Assembly: GCA_947491985.1 (NCBI GenBank) | Contig: CANLLR010000016.1 | Span: 1-58,152 of the forward strand | Length of the DNA stretch: 58,152 nucleotides | Source of the DNA: Flavobacteriaceae bacterium | GTDB taxonomy: Bacteria; Bacteroidota; Bacteroidia; Flavobacteriales; Flavobacteriaceae | Direction: 5' to 3' | Notes under the pieces: model-generated | Databases searched by the model: none | Seen by the model: the letters and a program-made list of their open reading frames with translations, nothing else | What the model was told of the DNA's origin: nothing | Shown: one piece after another, positions 17,604 to 25,920 of the stretch | Numbering within the stretch: the first letter of the stretch is position 1 | Layout of the letters: each line of letters starts with the position of its first letter | Translations under genes and position numbers: made by a program

Positions 17604-18355
17604 TGAACATCACACCCGTTGTAAAACAACTTTTGATAATTAATGTTATCTTTTTTATTGGTGCGCAACTCATACTCAGCTCTGAAGTTGCCAGCAGTTA
17701 TTTTGCTTTGTATTATTTTGAAAGTCCAACTTTCAAAGCGTGGCAACCATTAACACATATGTTTATGCACGCTAACATCATGCATATTTTTTTTAATATG
17801 TTTGCATTGTACTCTTTTGGAAGTGCTTTAGAACATTTCTGGGGAGGAAAAAAGTTTTTGTTTTTTTATATTTCTTGTGGATTGGGAGCCGCTTTGTTGC
17901 ATACTCTAGTAGGCTATCTTCAAATCTATTTTCCTACACAAACATTATTAGAAGCAGGAATTTCTCAAGTAGATATTACTTCGTTTTTAACATCGGGAAA
18001 TTACGGAAAAATTGTCGATTTGCTCCCCATGTCAACTATTGAATCGATGTATTATTCATTTAAAATACCGGCTGTCGGTGCTTCAGGAGCTGTATACGGA
18101 CTTTTAGTAGCCTTTGCTTTTATGTTTCCAAATGCGCAACTCGGATTGATGTTTATTCCAGTTCCGATTAAAGCGAAGTATTTTGTACCCGGAATATTGG
18201 TAGTCGATTTGATATTAGGATTACGCGGAAGTTCAATATTTGCAGCAGGAAGCACTGGAATTGCACACTTCGCCCACATTGGCGGCGCCATAACGGGATT
18301 TATTATGATGTGGTATTGGAAGAAAAATCAGTTCAATAAAAACCGTTGGAGCTAA
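17600..18355 (+). CDS. Rhomboid family intramembrane serine protease (first of two)
   Basis: A polytopic membrane protein of 251 residues. The rhomboid hallmarks are present: HANIMHIFFNMFALYSFG in helix 2, the catalytic Ser162 in GASGAVYG, and His226 in HFAHIGGAITG. It cleaves membrane-embedded segments of unknown substrates. Starting ATGATG overlaps the mutL stop by 4 bases, implying translational coupling, and the second rhomboid gene begins one base after its stop. Confidence 0.93.
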   Translation: MMNITPVVKQLLIINVIFFIGAQLILSSEVASSYFALYYFESPTFKAWQPLTHMFMHANIMHIFFNMFALYSFGSALEHFWGGKKFLFFYISCGLGAALLHTLVGYLQIYFPTQTLLEAGISQVDITSFLTSGNYGKIVDLLPMSTIESMYYSFKIPAVGASGAVYGLLVAFAFMFPNAQLGLMFIPVPIKAKYFVPGILVVDLILGLRGSSIFAAGSTGIAHFAHIGGAITGFIMMWYWKKNQFNKNRWS

Positions 18356-18356
18356 G

Positions 18357-19220
18357 ATGAACATCCTCGACGATATAAAATTACAGTACAAAATTGGCGG
18401 CATCTCTAATAGAATTATCTATTGGAATGTGGCTATATTTTTGATATCAATACCTCTTTTTTACCAATTTAAGTTGGGTAATTTTGATTATCCTGATTGG
18501 TTGTGGCTCTCTTCCAATCCGAAAAATGTGTTGTATTTTCCATGGACAGTAGTGTCATATGCTTTTTTGCATGGCGGATTTTGGCATTTGTTTTTTAATA
18601 TGATGGTGTTGAATTTCTCGAGTCGCTTATTTCTTACTTATTTTACTGAAAAGCAGTTCTTTGGCTTGTATTTACTTAGCGCCATTTTTGCTGGATTACT
18701 ATTTGTACTTTGCTTTTTCTTAATGGGAATAAATTTGCCGTTAGTTGGGGCATCGGGTGCTGTAATGGCCATTTTAGTAGCTACTACGACGTATCAACCT
18801 TTAATGGAAATACGATTGTTGCTCATCGGAAATGTAAAATTGTGGCACTTAACGGGTGTTACTTTATTGCTTTTCTTATTGCAAATTGGGTTAGCCAATA
18901 CTGGCGGTCACATTGCGCATTTTGGAGGTGCTTTTTTTGGTATTGTTTACATCAAATTATTACAAAGCGGAACGGATTTGAGCAAAATAGTTACCAAATG
19001 CATCGATTTTTTTACTAATTTGGTTCGTCCTACTAAAGCTACGTCCTTTAAAAAAGTGCATGTGAATCCCAAGAAAACTGCTTTAAAAAGAGATAGTAAA
19101 GTGATTATGAAAGACAAATCACAACAACAAATTGACGAAATACTCGATAAAATTAGTCAGTCAGGTTATGATAGTTTAACAACTCAAGAAAAAGAGTTTT
19201 TATTCAAAGCAGGGAAATAA
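18357..19220 (+). CDS. Rhomboid family intramembrane serine protease (second of two)
   Basis: The second rhomboid, 287 residues. Helix 2 carries LHGGFWHLFFNMMVLNF, the catalytic Ser133 is in GASGAVMAI and His188 in HIAHFGGAFFG. It has an extra C-terminal soluble tail (about 215-287) rich in Lys, ending QQQIDEILDKISQSGYDSL, which matches the C-terminal tail seen in many flavobacterial rhomboids (DUF6576-like; name uncertain). It is 1 base after the first rhomboid gene and 5 bases before the EEP gene, so a shared transcript is likely. Confidence 0.93.
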   Translation: MNILDDIKLQYKIGGISNRIIYWNVAIFLISIPLFYQFKLGNFDYPDWLWLSSNPKNVLYFPWTVVSYAFLHGGFWHLFFNMMVLNFSSRLFLTYFTEKQFFGLYLLSAIFAGLLFVLCFFLMGINLPLVGASGAVMAILVATTTYQPLMEIRLLLIGNVKLWHLTGVTLLLFLLQIGLANTGGHIAHFGGAFFGIVYIKLLQSGTDLSKIVTKCIDFFTNLVRPTKATSFKKVHVNPKKTALKRDSKVIMKDKSQQQIDEILDKISQSGYDSLTTQEKEFLFKAGK

Positions 19221-19225
19221 TTAAA

Positions 19226-20272
19226 ATGAAAAAGCTTTCAGCGTTTAACAAAGTCATCTTTTTTTTCAATATAGTACTCACTGTATTGACTTTTGTTGCC
19301 TATGTTTTGCCTTTTTTAGCACCCAAATTATTTCCGCTTTTGTCTGTGTTGACTCTCGTTTTGCCGTTATTTTTGTTATTAAATGGACTTTTCTTTTTGT
19401 ATTGGTTATTGCAAATTAAGCGACAAATGGTTTTGTCGGGACTTGTTTTGTTAATGGGAATTACGTTTATCAATAAATTTTATAAGTTTTCTTCTAATGA
19501 ACTGCCTAAAGAAGAAGGTGATTTTGTGGTAATGAGTTATAATGTTCGTTTGTTTAATTTGTTTCAATGGTTACCAAAAGAAGGAGTAGGCAACGAAGTA
19601 TTGTCGTTCATCAATGAAAAAAATCCTGATATTTTATGCATTCAAGAATTCTCAGAATCGGCAAAAGTAGATTTGCGTGTGTACAAGTACAAATACATAT
19701 ACATGCAAGGCAATCAGATAAAAACAGGACAAGCTATTTTTTCGAAATTTCCGATAATTAATGAAGGTGTAATCGAATTGCCAAAGTCAGATAATAGTGT
19801 TGTTTTTGCTGATATTCGCAAAGGAAAAGACACTATTAGAGTTTATAACATGCACCTTCAATCCATAAAAATAACACCTGATGTCAATGAAATTCAAGAT
19901 AATGTTGAAGCAATAAATCAGCAAAAATCGCAGTTGGTTTTTAAAAGAATCAGCAGTGCATTCGAAAAACAACAATCGCAAGCAGAGTTGTTAATGAATC
20001 ACAAAAACGACTGTGATTATCCGATTATTATTTGTGGCGATATGAATAATAGTGCATTTTCGTATGTGTATAGAACTATCAAAGGTGATTTGAATGATTG
20101 TTTTGAAGAAGCTGGAACCGGTTTTGGGCAAACGTATAATTTTAAATATTATCCGGCGCGAATTGATTATATTTTTGTCGACAAAAGATTAAAAGTCAAG
20201 AGTTTTGCCAACTTTTTCAGATTTGTAAACTCAGATCACTATCCTGTTTTAACGCGTTTAAAGTTGAATTAA
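19226..20272 (+). CDS. Endonuclease/exonuclease/phosphatase family protein
   Basis: A membrane-anchored EEP hydrolase of 348 residues. Two or three helices (about 10-85) precede the catalytic domain, which begins VVMSYNVRLF. The metal-binding Glu is in ILCIQEFSE, a catalytic Asp/Asn pair in IICGDMNN, and the terminal His in NSDHYPV. The IDYIFVD motif is also present. The substrate could be nucleic acid or a phospholipid. It lies in the mutL-rhomboid unit and ends convergently, overlapping the WbqC gene by 4 bases. Confidence 0.9.
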   Translation: MKKLSAFNKVIFFFNIVLTVLTFVAYVLPFLAPKLFPLLSVLTLVLPLFLLLNGLFFLYWLLQIKRQMVLSGLVLLMGITFINKFYKFSSNELPKEEGDFVVMSYNVRLFNLFQWLPKEGVGNEVLSFINEKNPDILCIQEFSESAKVDLRVYKYKYIYMQGNQIKTGQAIFSKFPIINEGVIELPKSDNSVVFADIRKGKDTIRVYNMHLQSIKITPDVNEIQDNVEAINQQKSQLVFKRISSAFEKQQSQAELLMNHKNDCDYPIIICGDMNNSAFSYVYRTIKGDLNDCFEEAGTGFGQTYNFKYYPARIDYIFVDKRLKVKSFANFFRFVNSDHYPVLTRLKLN

Positions 20273-20889
20273 AACTTTAATGGTTGTTTTTTTAGATAAT
20301 CTATGGCATATCTTCCTTCGTTAAAAAGCAAATCCAAAATACTTAAATTATTCAAGTAACCGTGTTTTCCGCCAAAAACTTGCGTATACGATTCGAATTG
20401 TAAAACGTCTTTTTTTCCATTAATCAATCCACGTAAATCGTTTTTATCGGTAACGTCATGAAAGTATTCGGTTGTTTCATCGTATGCGAAATCAAGGCGT
20501 AAACATTTCGACACCATTTCCATGGTTTGATAGTTTAAATCCAATAAATACCTATTTTTTTTTTGAAATATAGGAAGTAATTCGTCTTCAAAATACTCAA
20601 AAAAAGGTGATGCTCTATAGGCAGCCTCGAGCGATTTGAAATGCTGTTTTTGCCAATCAAAAGCGGTTTCTAATTGTACCTCTTTTATGTTTTGGTGGGC
20701 TTTATTCGAATGTTTTATTGGAATATTTAGCAGTTGAATTCCGTTCGGACTGTAAATGTACATCCGATTGCGATTGGTTTGTTTCTGAAAATTATCGTTG
20801 ATTTCAAAGGTTACTTTTTCCGCTTTAGCGATGGCAACAAAATGACTTATTGAAGGGAAATAGGAGGGGTGAATTAAAATGTCGTTCAT
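20269..20889 (-). CDS. WbqC family protein
   Basis: A 206-residue cytoplasmic protein. It starts MNDILIHPSYFPSISHF, as in WbqC-like proteins, which are often found near polysaccharide genes and are thought to add or carry acyl groups on glycans; the reaction is not proven. It keeps the conserved RNRMYIYSPNGIQLLNIPI and FDWQKQHFKSLEAAYRASPFFEYF blocks. Here it follows lepB and dapB, an order I recall from other Flavobacteriaceae. Confidence 0.85.
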   Translation of the reverse strand: MNDILIHPSYFPSISHFVAIAKAEKVTFEINDNFQKQTNRNRMYIYSPNGIQLLNIPIKHSNKAHQNIKEVQLETAFDWQKQHFKSLEAAYRASPFFEYFEDELLPIFQKKNRYLLDLNYQTMEMVSKCLRLDFAYDETTEYFHDVTDKNDLRGLINGKKDVLQFESYTQVFGGKHGYLNNLSILDLLFNEGRYAIDYLKKQPLKF

Positions 20890-20921
20890 TTGAATGTAAA
20901 GCCTTTATATTGAAAAAAGAC

Positions 20922-20970
20922 TCAAGAATCAAGAACAACGATAATTTGTAACTGTCTTGAATCTTGATTA
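20922..20970. repeat. Imperfect inverted repeat between WbqC and lepB genes
   Basis: TCAAGAATCAAG and CTTGAATCTTGA are inverted with one mismatch around a short spacer. It may be a tract-derived stem, with no T run to call it a terminator. Confidence 0.45.
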
Positions 20971-20991
20971 TTAACTCTTTATTTTATTCTC

Positions 20992-22563
20992 TTATGTAGT
21001 TTTCTTTGCTTTCCTTTTCTTCCAAAAATACTCACCAACAAAATATGCAGCCAAAGCAAATAAGAAATATTTAAAATACGATTGCGGTTGCCCATCGCCA
21101 TTTACCGTTGTGAAAACCCTATCCCAACGCACTTTGTTGATTCCTTTACCATTACTATCCCAACTCATCCATAAAAAGATGGGTTTTCCAACAATGTGAT
21201 CTTCTGGAGTGAAGCCAAAATAACGGGCATCGAGTGAACGATGACGGTTGTCTCCCATCATCCAATAATAATCTTGTTTGAAGGTATAAGAAGTAGCTTT
21301 CTTATTGTTGATGTAAATATCGTCACCAACGACTTTCAGGGTATTACCTTCATATTCGGCAATGATTATTTTATAAAGTGGAAGCGATTTTTTGTTCAAC
21401 TCCACAGTTTTACCAGCTTGAGGGATGTAAATCGGACCAAAATTATCGCCATTCCAATTGTTGGTTACGGAAGGTTTTCCGTCTTCAAAATCTGGAAATA
21501 TACCATCTTGAGGTCCTTTGCTTATAAAACGAGTTACTGATTTTATTCCCGAGATAGTTTTCATTTTTGCCGCGTTTTCAAAAGTCATAGCATTTACAAA
21601 AATAGTGTCTCTTGCAATCAAGCGCGCTCCATCGGTAATTTCCATTTCTTTGAGATAACTTTCAAAATCGATATTTACAAGTGTGTCTTCAGCTATTTTG
21701 TAGGCATATTGCGGCTTTGCTCTTTCTGGCAAAATCAATTCTTTTCCGTTGATGAAAACAATACCGTCTTTTATTTGCAAATTGTCACCCGGAATACCTA
21801 CACAACGCTTTACATAATTTGTTTTTTTATCAATGGGTTTGTCGTACCTTTTATCTGCTGGCAAATACATGTTAAAGAGCGTATCTCTCGGCCAGTTGAA
21901 AACAACGATATCATTGTTTTTAATTTTTTGAAAACCAGGAAAACGGAAATACGGTACTTGTGGCCAACTGTTGTATGATTTTTTATTGATTATCGGAAGC
22001 GTATCATGAACCATTGGCGCAGCAACAGCCGTCATTGGAGTACGCGCGCCGTAATTCATTTTACTCACAAATAGAAAATCACCAACTAGCAATGATTTTT
22101 CAAGTGAAGAAGTCGGAATCACATACGGTTGAATGAAATAGGTATGCACAAAAGTAGCAACTATCACAGCAAATAATAATGAACTCACTGTGTCTGCTGC
22201 AGTGTTGGTTGGCTTTAAGCTTCTATCAGCGATATAAGTTACATTTTGTGTGTAATTGATGTAATAGATGTAAAATCCGAGTGTGATGATAGCTAAGAAC
22301 GTATCTATAGTTTTGTTTTTGCCAAAACTTCGCAAGGTTTCTACCCAAATGATGGGAAACATAATCAAGTTGATGACTGGCAAAAACAACAAAAAAGTGT
22401 ACCATGTTGGGCGATTGATAATTTTCATTAGTACAATCGAATTGTAAATCGGTATTCCCGCTTCCCAACCTTTTCTTCCCGCTTTTTCATACAAACGCCA
22501 TGTTCCTAAATAGTGAATTATTTGTACTCCGAGAAAAAAGATAAACCATTGATATAGTGTCAT
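20992..22563 (-). CDS. lepB: Signal peptidase I, with N-terminal membrane extension
   Basis: This inner-membrane protease removes signal peptides from exported proteins. The first 120 residues form an extra domain of about four helices (DUF5684-like; name recalled). The peptidase then begins near residue 125, with the nucleophile Ser in VIPTSSLEKSLLVGD, the general-base Lys in NYVKRCVGIPGDNL and box E as GDNRHRSLDARYFG. At 523 residues it is much longer than E. coli LepB (324), owing to the N-terminal domain and a large insertion between boxes D and E, as usual in Bacteroidetes. Confidence 0.93.
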   Translation of the reverse strand: MTLYQWFIFFLGVQIIHYLGTWRLYEKAGRKGWEAGIPIYNSIVLMKIINRPTWYTFLLFLPVINLIMFPIIWVETLRSFGKNKTIDTFLAIITLGFYIYYINYTQNVTYIADRSLKPTNTAADTVSSLLFAVIVATFVHTYFIQPYVIPTSSLEKSLLVGDFLFVSKMNYGARTPMTAVAAPMVHDTLPIINKKSYNSWPQVPYFRFPGFQKIKNNDIVVFNWPRDTLFNMYLPADKRYDKPIDKKTNYVKRCVGIPGDNLQIKDGIVFINGKELILPERAKPQYAYKIAEDTLVNIDFESYLKEMEITDGARLIARDTIFVNAMTFENAAKMKTISGIKSVTRFISKGPQDGIFPDFEDGKPSVTNNWNGDNFGPIYIPQAGKTVELNKKSLPLYKIIIAEYEGNTLKVVGDDIYINNKKATSYTFKQDYYWMMGDNRHRSLDARYFGFTPEDHIVGKPIFLWMSWDSNGKGINKVRWDRVFTTVNGDGQPQSYFKYFLFALAAYFVGEYFWKKRKAKKTT

Positions 22564-22564
22564 A

Positions 22565-22636
22565 ATATGTTTATTTGGTTATGTGTTTATTTGTTTTTAA
22601 TTACTGAAAATTTGTTTTGATTACCGAATAACCAAA
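22565..22636. repeat. Simple-sequence tract (TTTATTTGGTTATGTG type)
   Basis: Degenerate units of GTTTATTTG(G/T)TTA, with an inverted partner CCGAATAACCAAAT, fill the lepB-dapB gap. Confidence 0.45.
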
Positions 22637-23344
22637 TTATAAAGTAACCGAATGCAAAACATCCTTCATCGTGAAAACTCCTTTCTTACCCAACAGCCAC
22701 TCGGCAGCAATTACAGCGCCTAGGGCAAATCCGTCGCGACTGTGAGCAGTGTGTTTAATTTCGATAGTATCGACGTTGGATGTGTAAAATACGCTATGAG
22801 TTCCAGGCACATTTTCAATACGTTGGGCGTCGATTTTTAGTTCGTTGTCCTTTGGATTCGTTAATGTCCAATTGTCATAGTGTGAATGATTGATAATACT
22901 GTTGGCTAATGAAATCGCTGTTCCGCTTGGAGCGTCTAATTTTTGAGTGTGGTGAATTTCTTCCATTGAGATTTTGTAATCTTCAAATTTTGACATCATT
23001 TTCGCTAAATAGTCATTCAATTCGAAGAATAAATTCACCCCCAAACTAAAATTGGAACCATAAATGAATGCCGTGTCTTTGTCGGTACACAATGCTGCCA
23101 TTTTATGATACTCTTCCAACCAACCTGTGGTTCCTGAAACAACTGGAACTCCTGCATTTAAACTTTTAGAAATATTGGTTAATGCAGCGCTTGGCACACT
23201 AAATTCGATAGCAACATGAGCATGTTGTAACCCGTCAAATGATTCGGTACTTGATTTACGCAAGACAATTTCATGCCCGCGATCTAAAGCAATACGTTCA
23301 ATTACTTTCCCCATTTTACCGTAACCAAGAAGTGCTATTTTCAT
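22637..23344 (-). CDS. dapB: 4-hydroxy-tetrahydrodipicolinate reductase
   Basis: DapB reduces 4-hydroxy-tetrahydrodipicolinate with NAD(P)H in the lysine/diaminopimelate pathway, which also feeds peptidoglycan. The N-terminal Rossmann motif is LLGYGKMGK. The active-site block EIHHTQKLDAPSGTA holds the catalytic His and Lys and the substrate-binding SGT. The 235-residue length is short but normal for Bacteroidetes. It sits between DUF5683 and lepB genes. Confidence 0.95.
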   Translation of the reverse strand: MKIALLGYGKMGKVIERIALDRGHEIVLRKSSTESFDGLQHAHVAIEFSVPSAALTNISKSLNAGVPVVSGTTGWLEEYHKMAALCTDKDTAFIYGSNFSLGVNLFFELNDYLAKMMSKFEDYKISMEEIHHTQKLDAPSGTAISLANSIINHSHYDNWTLTNPKDNELKIDAQRIENVPGTHSVFYTSNVDTIEIKHTAHSRDGFALGAVIAAEWLLGKKGVFTMKDVLHSVTL

Positions 23345-23389
23345 AATTGTATTAGTACGTTTATTTAGGAAGGTGTTACAGTTTTTTGC

Positions 23390-23953
23390 TTAAAATTGAT
23401 ACGATAACGCAACACCAACATTTTGTTTGGCATTGCCATCGTTTTGCTGCATTTCGGGACGAAAAGTAAGTTTGTCATTAACATTAAACTGCAATAAATG
23501 AGCATTTACGTTGGCTTCTACAATGTTTAAGATGTACAAAGCAACGGTAATAATAGCTGATAAATCCCTATTTTTTTGATAAAATTTTTGACCTTGAATT
23601 AGTCGCGCATCGTCTAAGTATTGAAAATCATCTTCTTTTCCAGCCAAACGCTGTTTGTAAGCGTCGCGATACGAATTGTATTTTTTGTTGTTCCACATGT
23701 ACGAATACACTCCGGTTCCTAATGCCGCGTACACGATAGGAATTTTCCAATACTTTTTATTATACGCTTGTCCCAATCCAGGTAAAATAGCCGAATAAAA
23801 GGCTGCTCTAGCAGGAGCAAGTGGATTTATAGCGGTTTTATTTATGGTATCCGGAATTACTACATTTTCTGTAATCGTCAATTTCTCTTGCGAGCATACT
23901 GATGCTATTCCAAAAAGGAATGCCAAAAAAGTTATGTAAATACGGTATCGCAC
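23390..23953 (-). CDS. DUF5683 domain protein, membrane
   Basis: A 187-residue protein with a signal peptide (cleavage near SVCSQ) and a hydrophobic core, including the PARAAFYSAILPGLGQAYNKKYWKIP block of DUF5683 (name recalled). The start is GTG, and its G is the last base of the parB stop codon (TAGTG), so translation is coupled to parB. Function unknown; the fixed position next to parAB suggests an envelope role tied to cell division or growth (inference). Confidence 0.82.
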   Translation of the reverse strand: MRYRIYITFLAFLFGIASVCSQEKLTITENVVIPDTINKTAINPLAPARAAFYSAILPGLGQAYNKKYWKIPIVYAALGTGVYSYMWNNKKYNSYRDAYKQRLAGKEDDFQYLDDARLIQGQKFYQKNRDLSAIITVALYILNIVEANVNAHLLQFNVNDKLTFRPEMQQNDGNAKQNVGVALSYQF

Positions 23954-24849
23954 TAAGTATTAATTAACTTAATGATTCGGTTAAAATCTTCTTCTGAGTG
24001 GAAAGGAATCGTGATTTTTCCTTTGCCATTTCCTGCTACTTTTACATCCACCTTAGCACCAAAGAAGTTTTTGAATGCAGTTTGTTGCTCAGCGTCAATT
24101 GCAAAAGAACTTGTTTTTTTTGCTTTTGAAGTTCCTTTTACACCTTCTTGATAGTTTTTTACCAAAACTTCTGTTTCTCTTACCGATAGATTTTGACTGA
24201 CAATTTTTTGATAAATATCGGCTTGAGCATCTTGATTTTCAATGTTGATAATCGCACGTCCGTGTCCCATGCTGATAAAACCATCACGAATTCCGGTTTG
24301 GATAATCGGATCTAGTTTTAATAATCGTAAGTAATTGGTAATGGTCGAACGTTTTTTACCCACGCGCTCGCTCATTTGTTCTTGTGTAAGTTGAATTTCT
24401 TCAATCAAACGTTGGTATGATAAGGCAATTTCAATCGGATCTAAATCGTGACGCTGAATGTTTTCCACCAATGCCATAACCAACGATTCGTTGTCATTGG
24501 CAATTCGGATGTACGACGGAATGGTAGGTAATCCAATCAATTTCGACGCACGTAAACGGCGTTCTCCCGATATTAATTGGTATTTATTAAAATCTAATTT
24601 ACGAACGGTAATCGGCTGTATAACACCCAATTCTTTAATCGATGCGGCTAATTCTTGTAACGCTTCTTCATTAAAATTGCTACGAGGCTGAAACGGGTTG
24701 ATTTCAATCGCTTCCAAATCCAATTCGATAATAGTCCCAACGACTTTGTCGGCATTTTTATCGTTAACCGAATTGATATCGTTGTCCGGATCTTTTAATA
24801 ACGCAGACAATCCTCTGCCCAAAGCTTGTTTTTTTATAGCCTTTGTCAT
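23953..24849 (-). CDS. parB: Chromosome partitioning protein ParB
   Basis: ParB is a CTP-dependent DNA clamp that loads at parS sites and spreads along the origin region. The N-terminal ParA-stimulating motif is LGRGLSALLKD. The CTPase/ParB core contains NPFQPRSNF and GERRLRASKLIGL. The helix-turn-helix is LTQEQMSERVGKKRSTITNYLRLLKL. It starts 3 bases after parA. No good parS site is visible in the window (a weak one is listed under rejected items). Confidence 0.95.
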   Translation of the reverse strand: MTKAIKKQALGRGLSALLKDPDNDINSVNDKNADKVVGTIIELDLEAIEINPFQPRSNFNEEALQELAASIKELGVIQPITVRKLDFNKYQLISGERRLRASKLIGLPTIPSYIRIANDNESLVMALVENIQRHDLDPIEIALSYQRLIEEIQLTQEQMSERVGKKRSTITNYLRLLKLDPIIQTGIRDGFISMGHGRAIINIENQDAQADIYQKIVSQNLSVRETEVLVKNYQEGVKGTSKAKKTSSFAIDAEQQTAFKNFFGAKVDVKVAGNGKGKITIPFHSEEDFNRIIKLINT

Positions 24850-24852
24850 AAA

Positions 24853-25620
24853 CTAGTTGCTGTTTTTGGTAATAATTTCTTCTGCCAAACTGATGTAATT
24901 GGCAGCGCCTTTGCTTGTGGCGTCAAAGCCAATGATGCTTTCACCAAAACTTGGTGATTCAGCCAATTTGACGTTGCGTTGGATAATGGTTTTGAAAACC
25001 ATATCGTTAAAGTGTTTTTGCACTTCTTCGACCACTTGGTTGGACAAACGCAAACGGCTGTCAAACATGGTCAGAAGCAATCCTTCAATGTCTAAATTTG
25101 GGTTGTGGATTTTTTGAACACTTTTTATCGTATTCAATAATTTCCCTAAACCTTCGAGTGCAAAATATTCACACTGAATCGGAATTAATACGCTATCGGC
25201 AGCAGTCAACGCATTTAACGTTAACAAACCGAGTGACGGCGCACAATCAATTAAAATATAATCGTACTCGTCTTTTATTTTTTCAAGCGCTTGTTTGAGC
25301 ATGTATTCACGGTTCTCTTTGTCGACTAATTCGATTTCAATCGCCACCAAATCAATGTGAGCGGGAATAATATCCACATTAGGTGAAGTGGTTTTCATGA
25401 TAGCCTCTTCAGGTACATTGCTTTGCTCGATAATCTGATACGTGCCAATAGTCACTTTGTCTACATCAATACCCAAACCCGAACTCGCATTGGCTTGCGG
25501 ATCGGCATCAATTAGTAACACTTTCTTTTCTAAAACTCCTAATGATGCGGCTAAGTTAACCGACGTTGTTGTTTTTCCTACACCGCCTTTTTGATTGGCA
25601 ATTGCAATGATTTTACCCAT
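24853..25620 (-). CDS. parA: Chromosome partitioning ATPase ParA
   Basis: ParA/Soj is the deviant-Walker ATPase that moves ParB-bound origins. The KGGVGKTTTSVNLAASLG motif starts at residue 10 or so and carries the signature Lys. The second motif is LLIDADPQANAS and the third is LIDCAPSLGLLTLNAL. The 255-residue length matches chromosomal ParA. It heads the parA-parB-DUF5683-dapB-lepB run. Confidence 0.95.
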   Translation of the reverse strand: MGKIIAIANQKGGVGKTTTSVNLAASLGVLEKKVLLIDADPQANASSGLGIDVDKVTIGTYQIIEQSNVPEEAIMKTTSPNVDIIPAHIDLVAIEIELVDKENREYMLKQALEKIKDEYDYILIDCAPSLGLLTLNALTAADSVLIPIQCEYFALEGLGKLLNTIKSVQKIHNPNLDIEGLLLTMFDSRLRLSNQVVEEVQKHFNDMVFKTIIQRNVKLAESPSFGESIIGFDATSKGAANYISLAEEIITKNSN

Positions 25621-25700
25621 TTATATGATTCAAATTTTGAGTGGTAAAAATACAATTTATTATGGGTTTTGAAAATGTTATTTGTTAACAATGTTGTATT

Positions 25701-25803
25701 TTTTTGAAGCTAATCCAGCTATTCGCTATTATCTTTTACTTTTTACAAAAGCAAAAGGATAACCGCTGCTACCTGCCTGCCGGCAGGCAGGTCTGGGCTA
25801 GGG
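25701..25803. repeat. Dispersed intergenic stem-loop repeat, copy A (with GC palindrome)
   Basis: The arms GAAGCTAATCCAGCTATTCG... and ...AAAGGATAACCGCTG...GGGCTA form an imperfect inverted repeat. Its inner stem is TATTATCTTTTACTTTT with AAAAGCAAAAGGATAACC. A perfect 22-base palindrome (25771-25792) centred on CTGCCGGCAG interrupts the right arm. Copies at 37870-37973 and 56388-56521 share the arms. No coding potential is apparent. With the terminator at 25839 it occupies the 299-base gap upstream of parA. Confidence 0.75.
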
Positions 25804-25838
25804 CATTAGTAGAGGAATTGACGCTGCTATTTTGATAC

Positions 25839-25873
25839 AAAAAAGCCAGAATGAAAACTTCCATCTGACTTTA
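25839..25873 (-). terminator. Rho-independent terminator after the SDR gene
   Basis: On the minus strand AAAGTCAGA pairs with TCTGGCTTT (one wobble) around the loop, followed by a T run, 46 bases past the SDR stop. Confidence 0.7.
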
Positions 25874-25897
25874 CATTTGTTTTTTTAAGCTATTTTA

Positions 25898-25920
25898 ACT
25901 GAACACTGAACACTGAAGAC
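25898..25920. repeat. Three tandem ACTGAACACTGA units at the SDR stop codon
   Basis: The tract reads ACTGAACACTGAACACTGA, then AGAC, ending at the SDR stop. It belongs to the same class as the tracts at 15031 and 15707. Confidence 0.55.
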
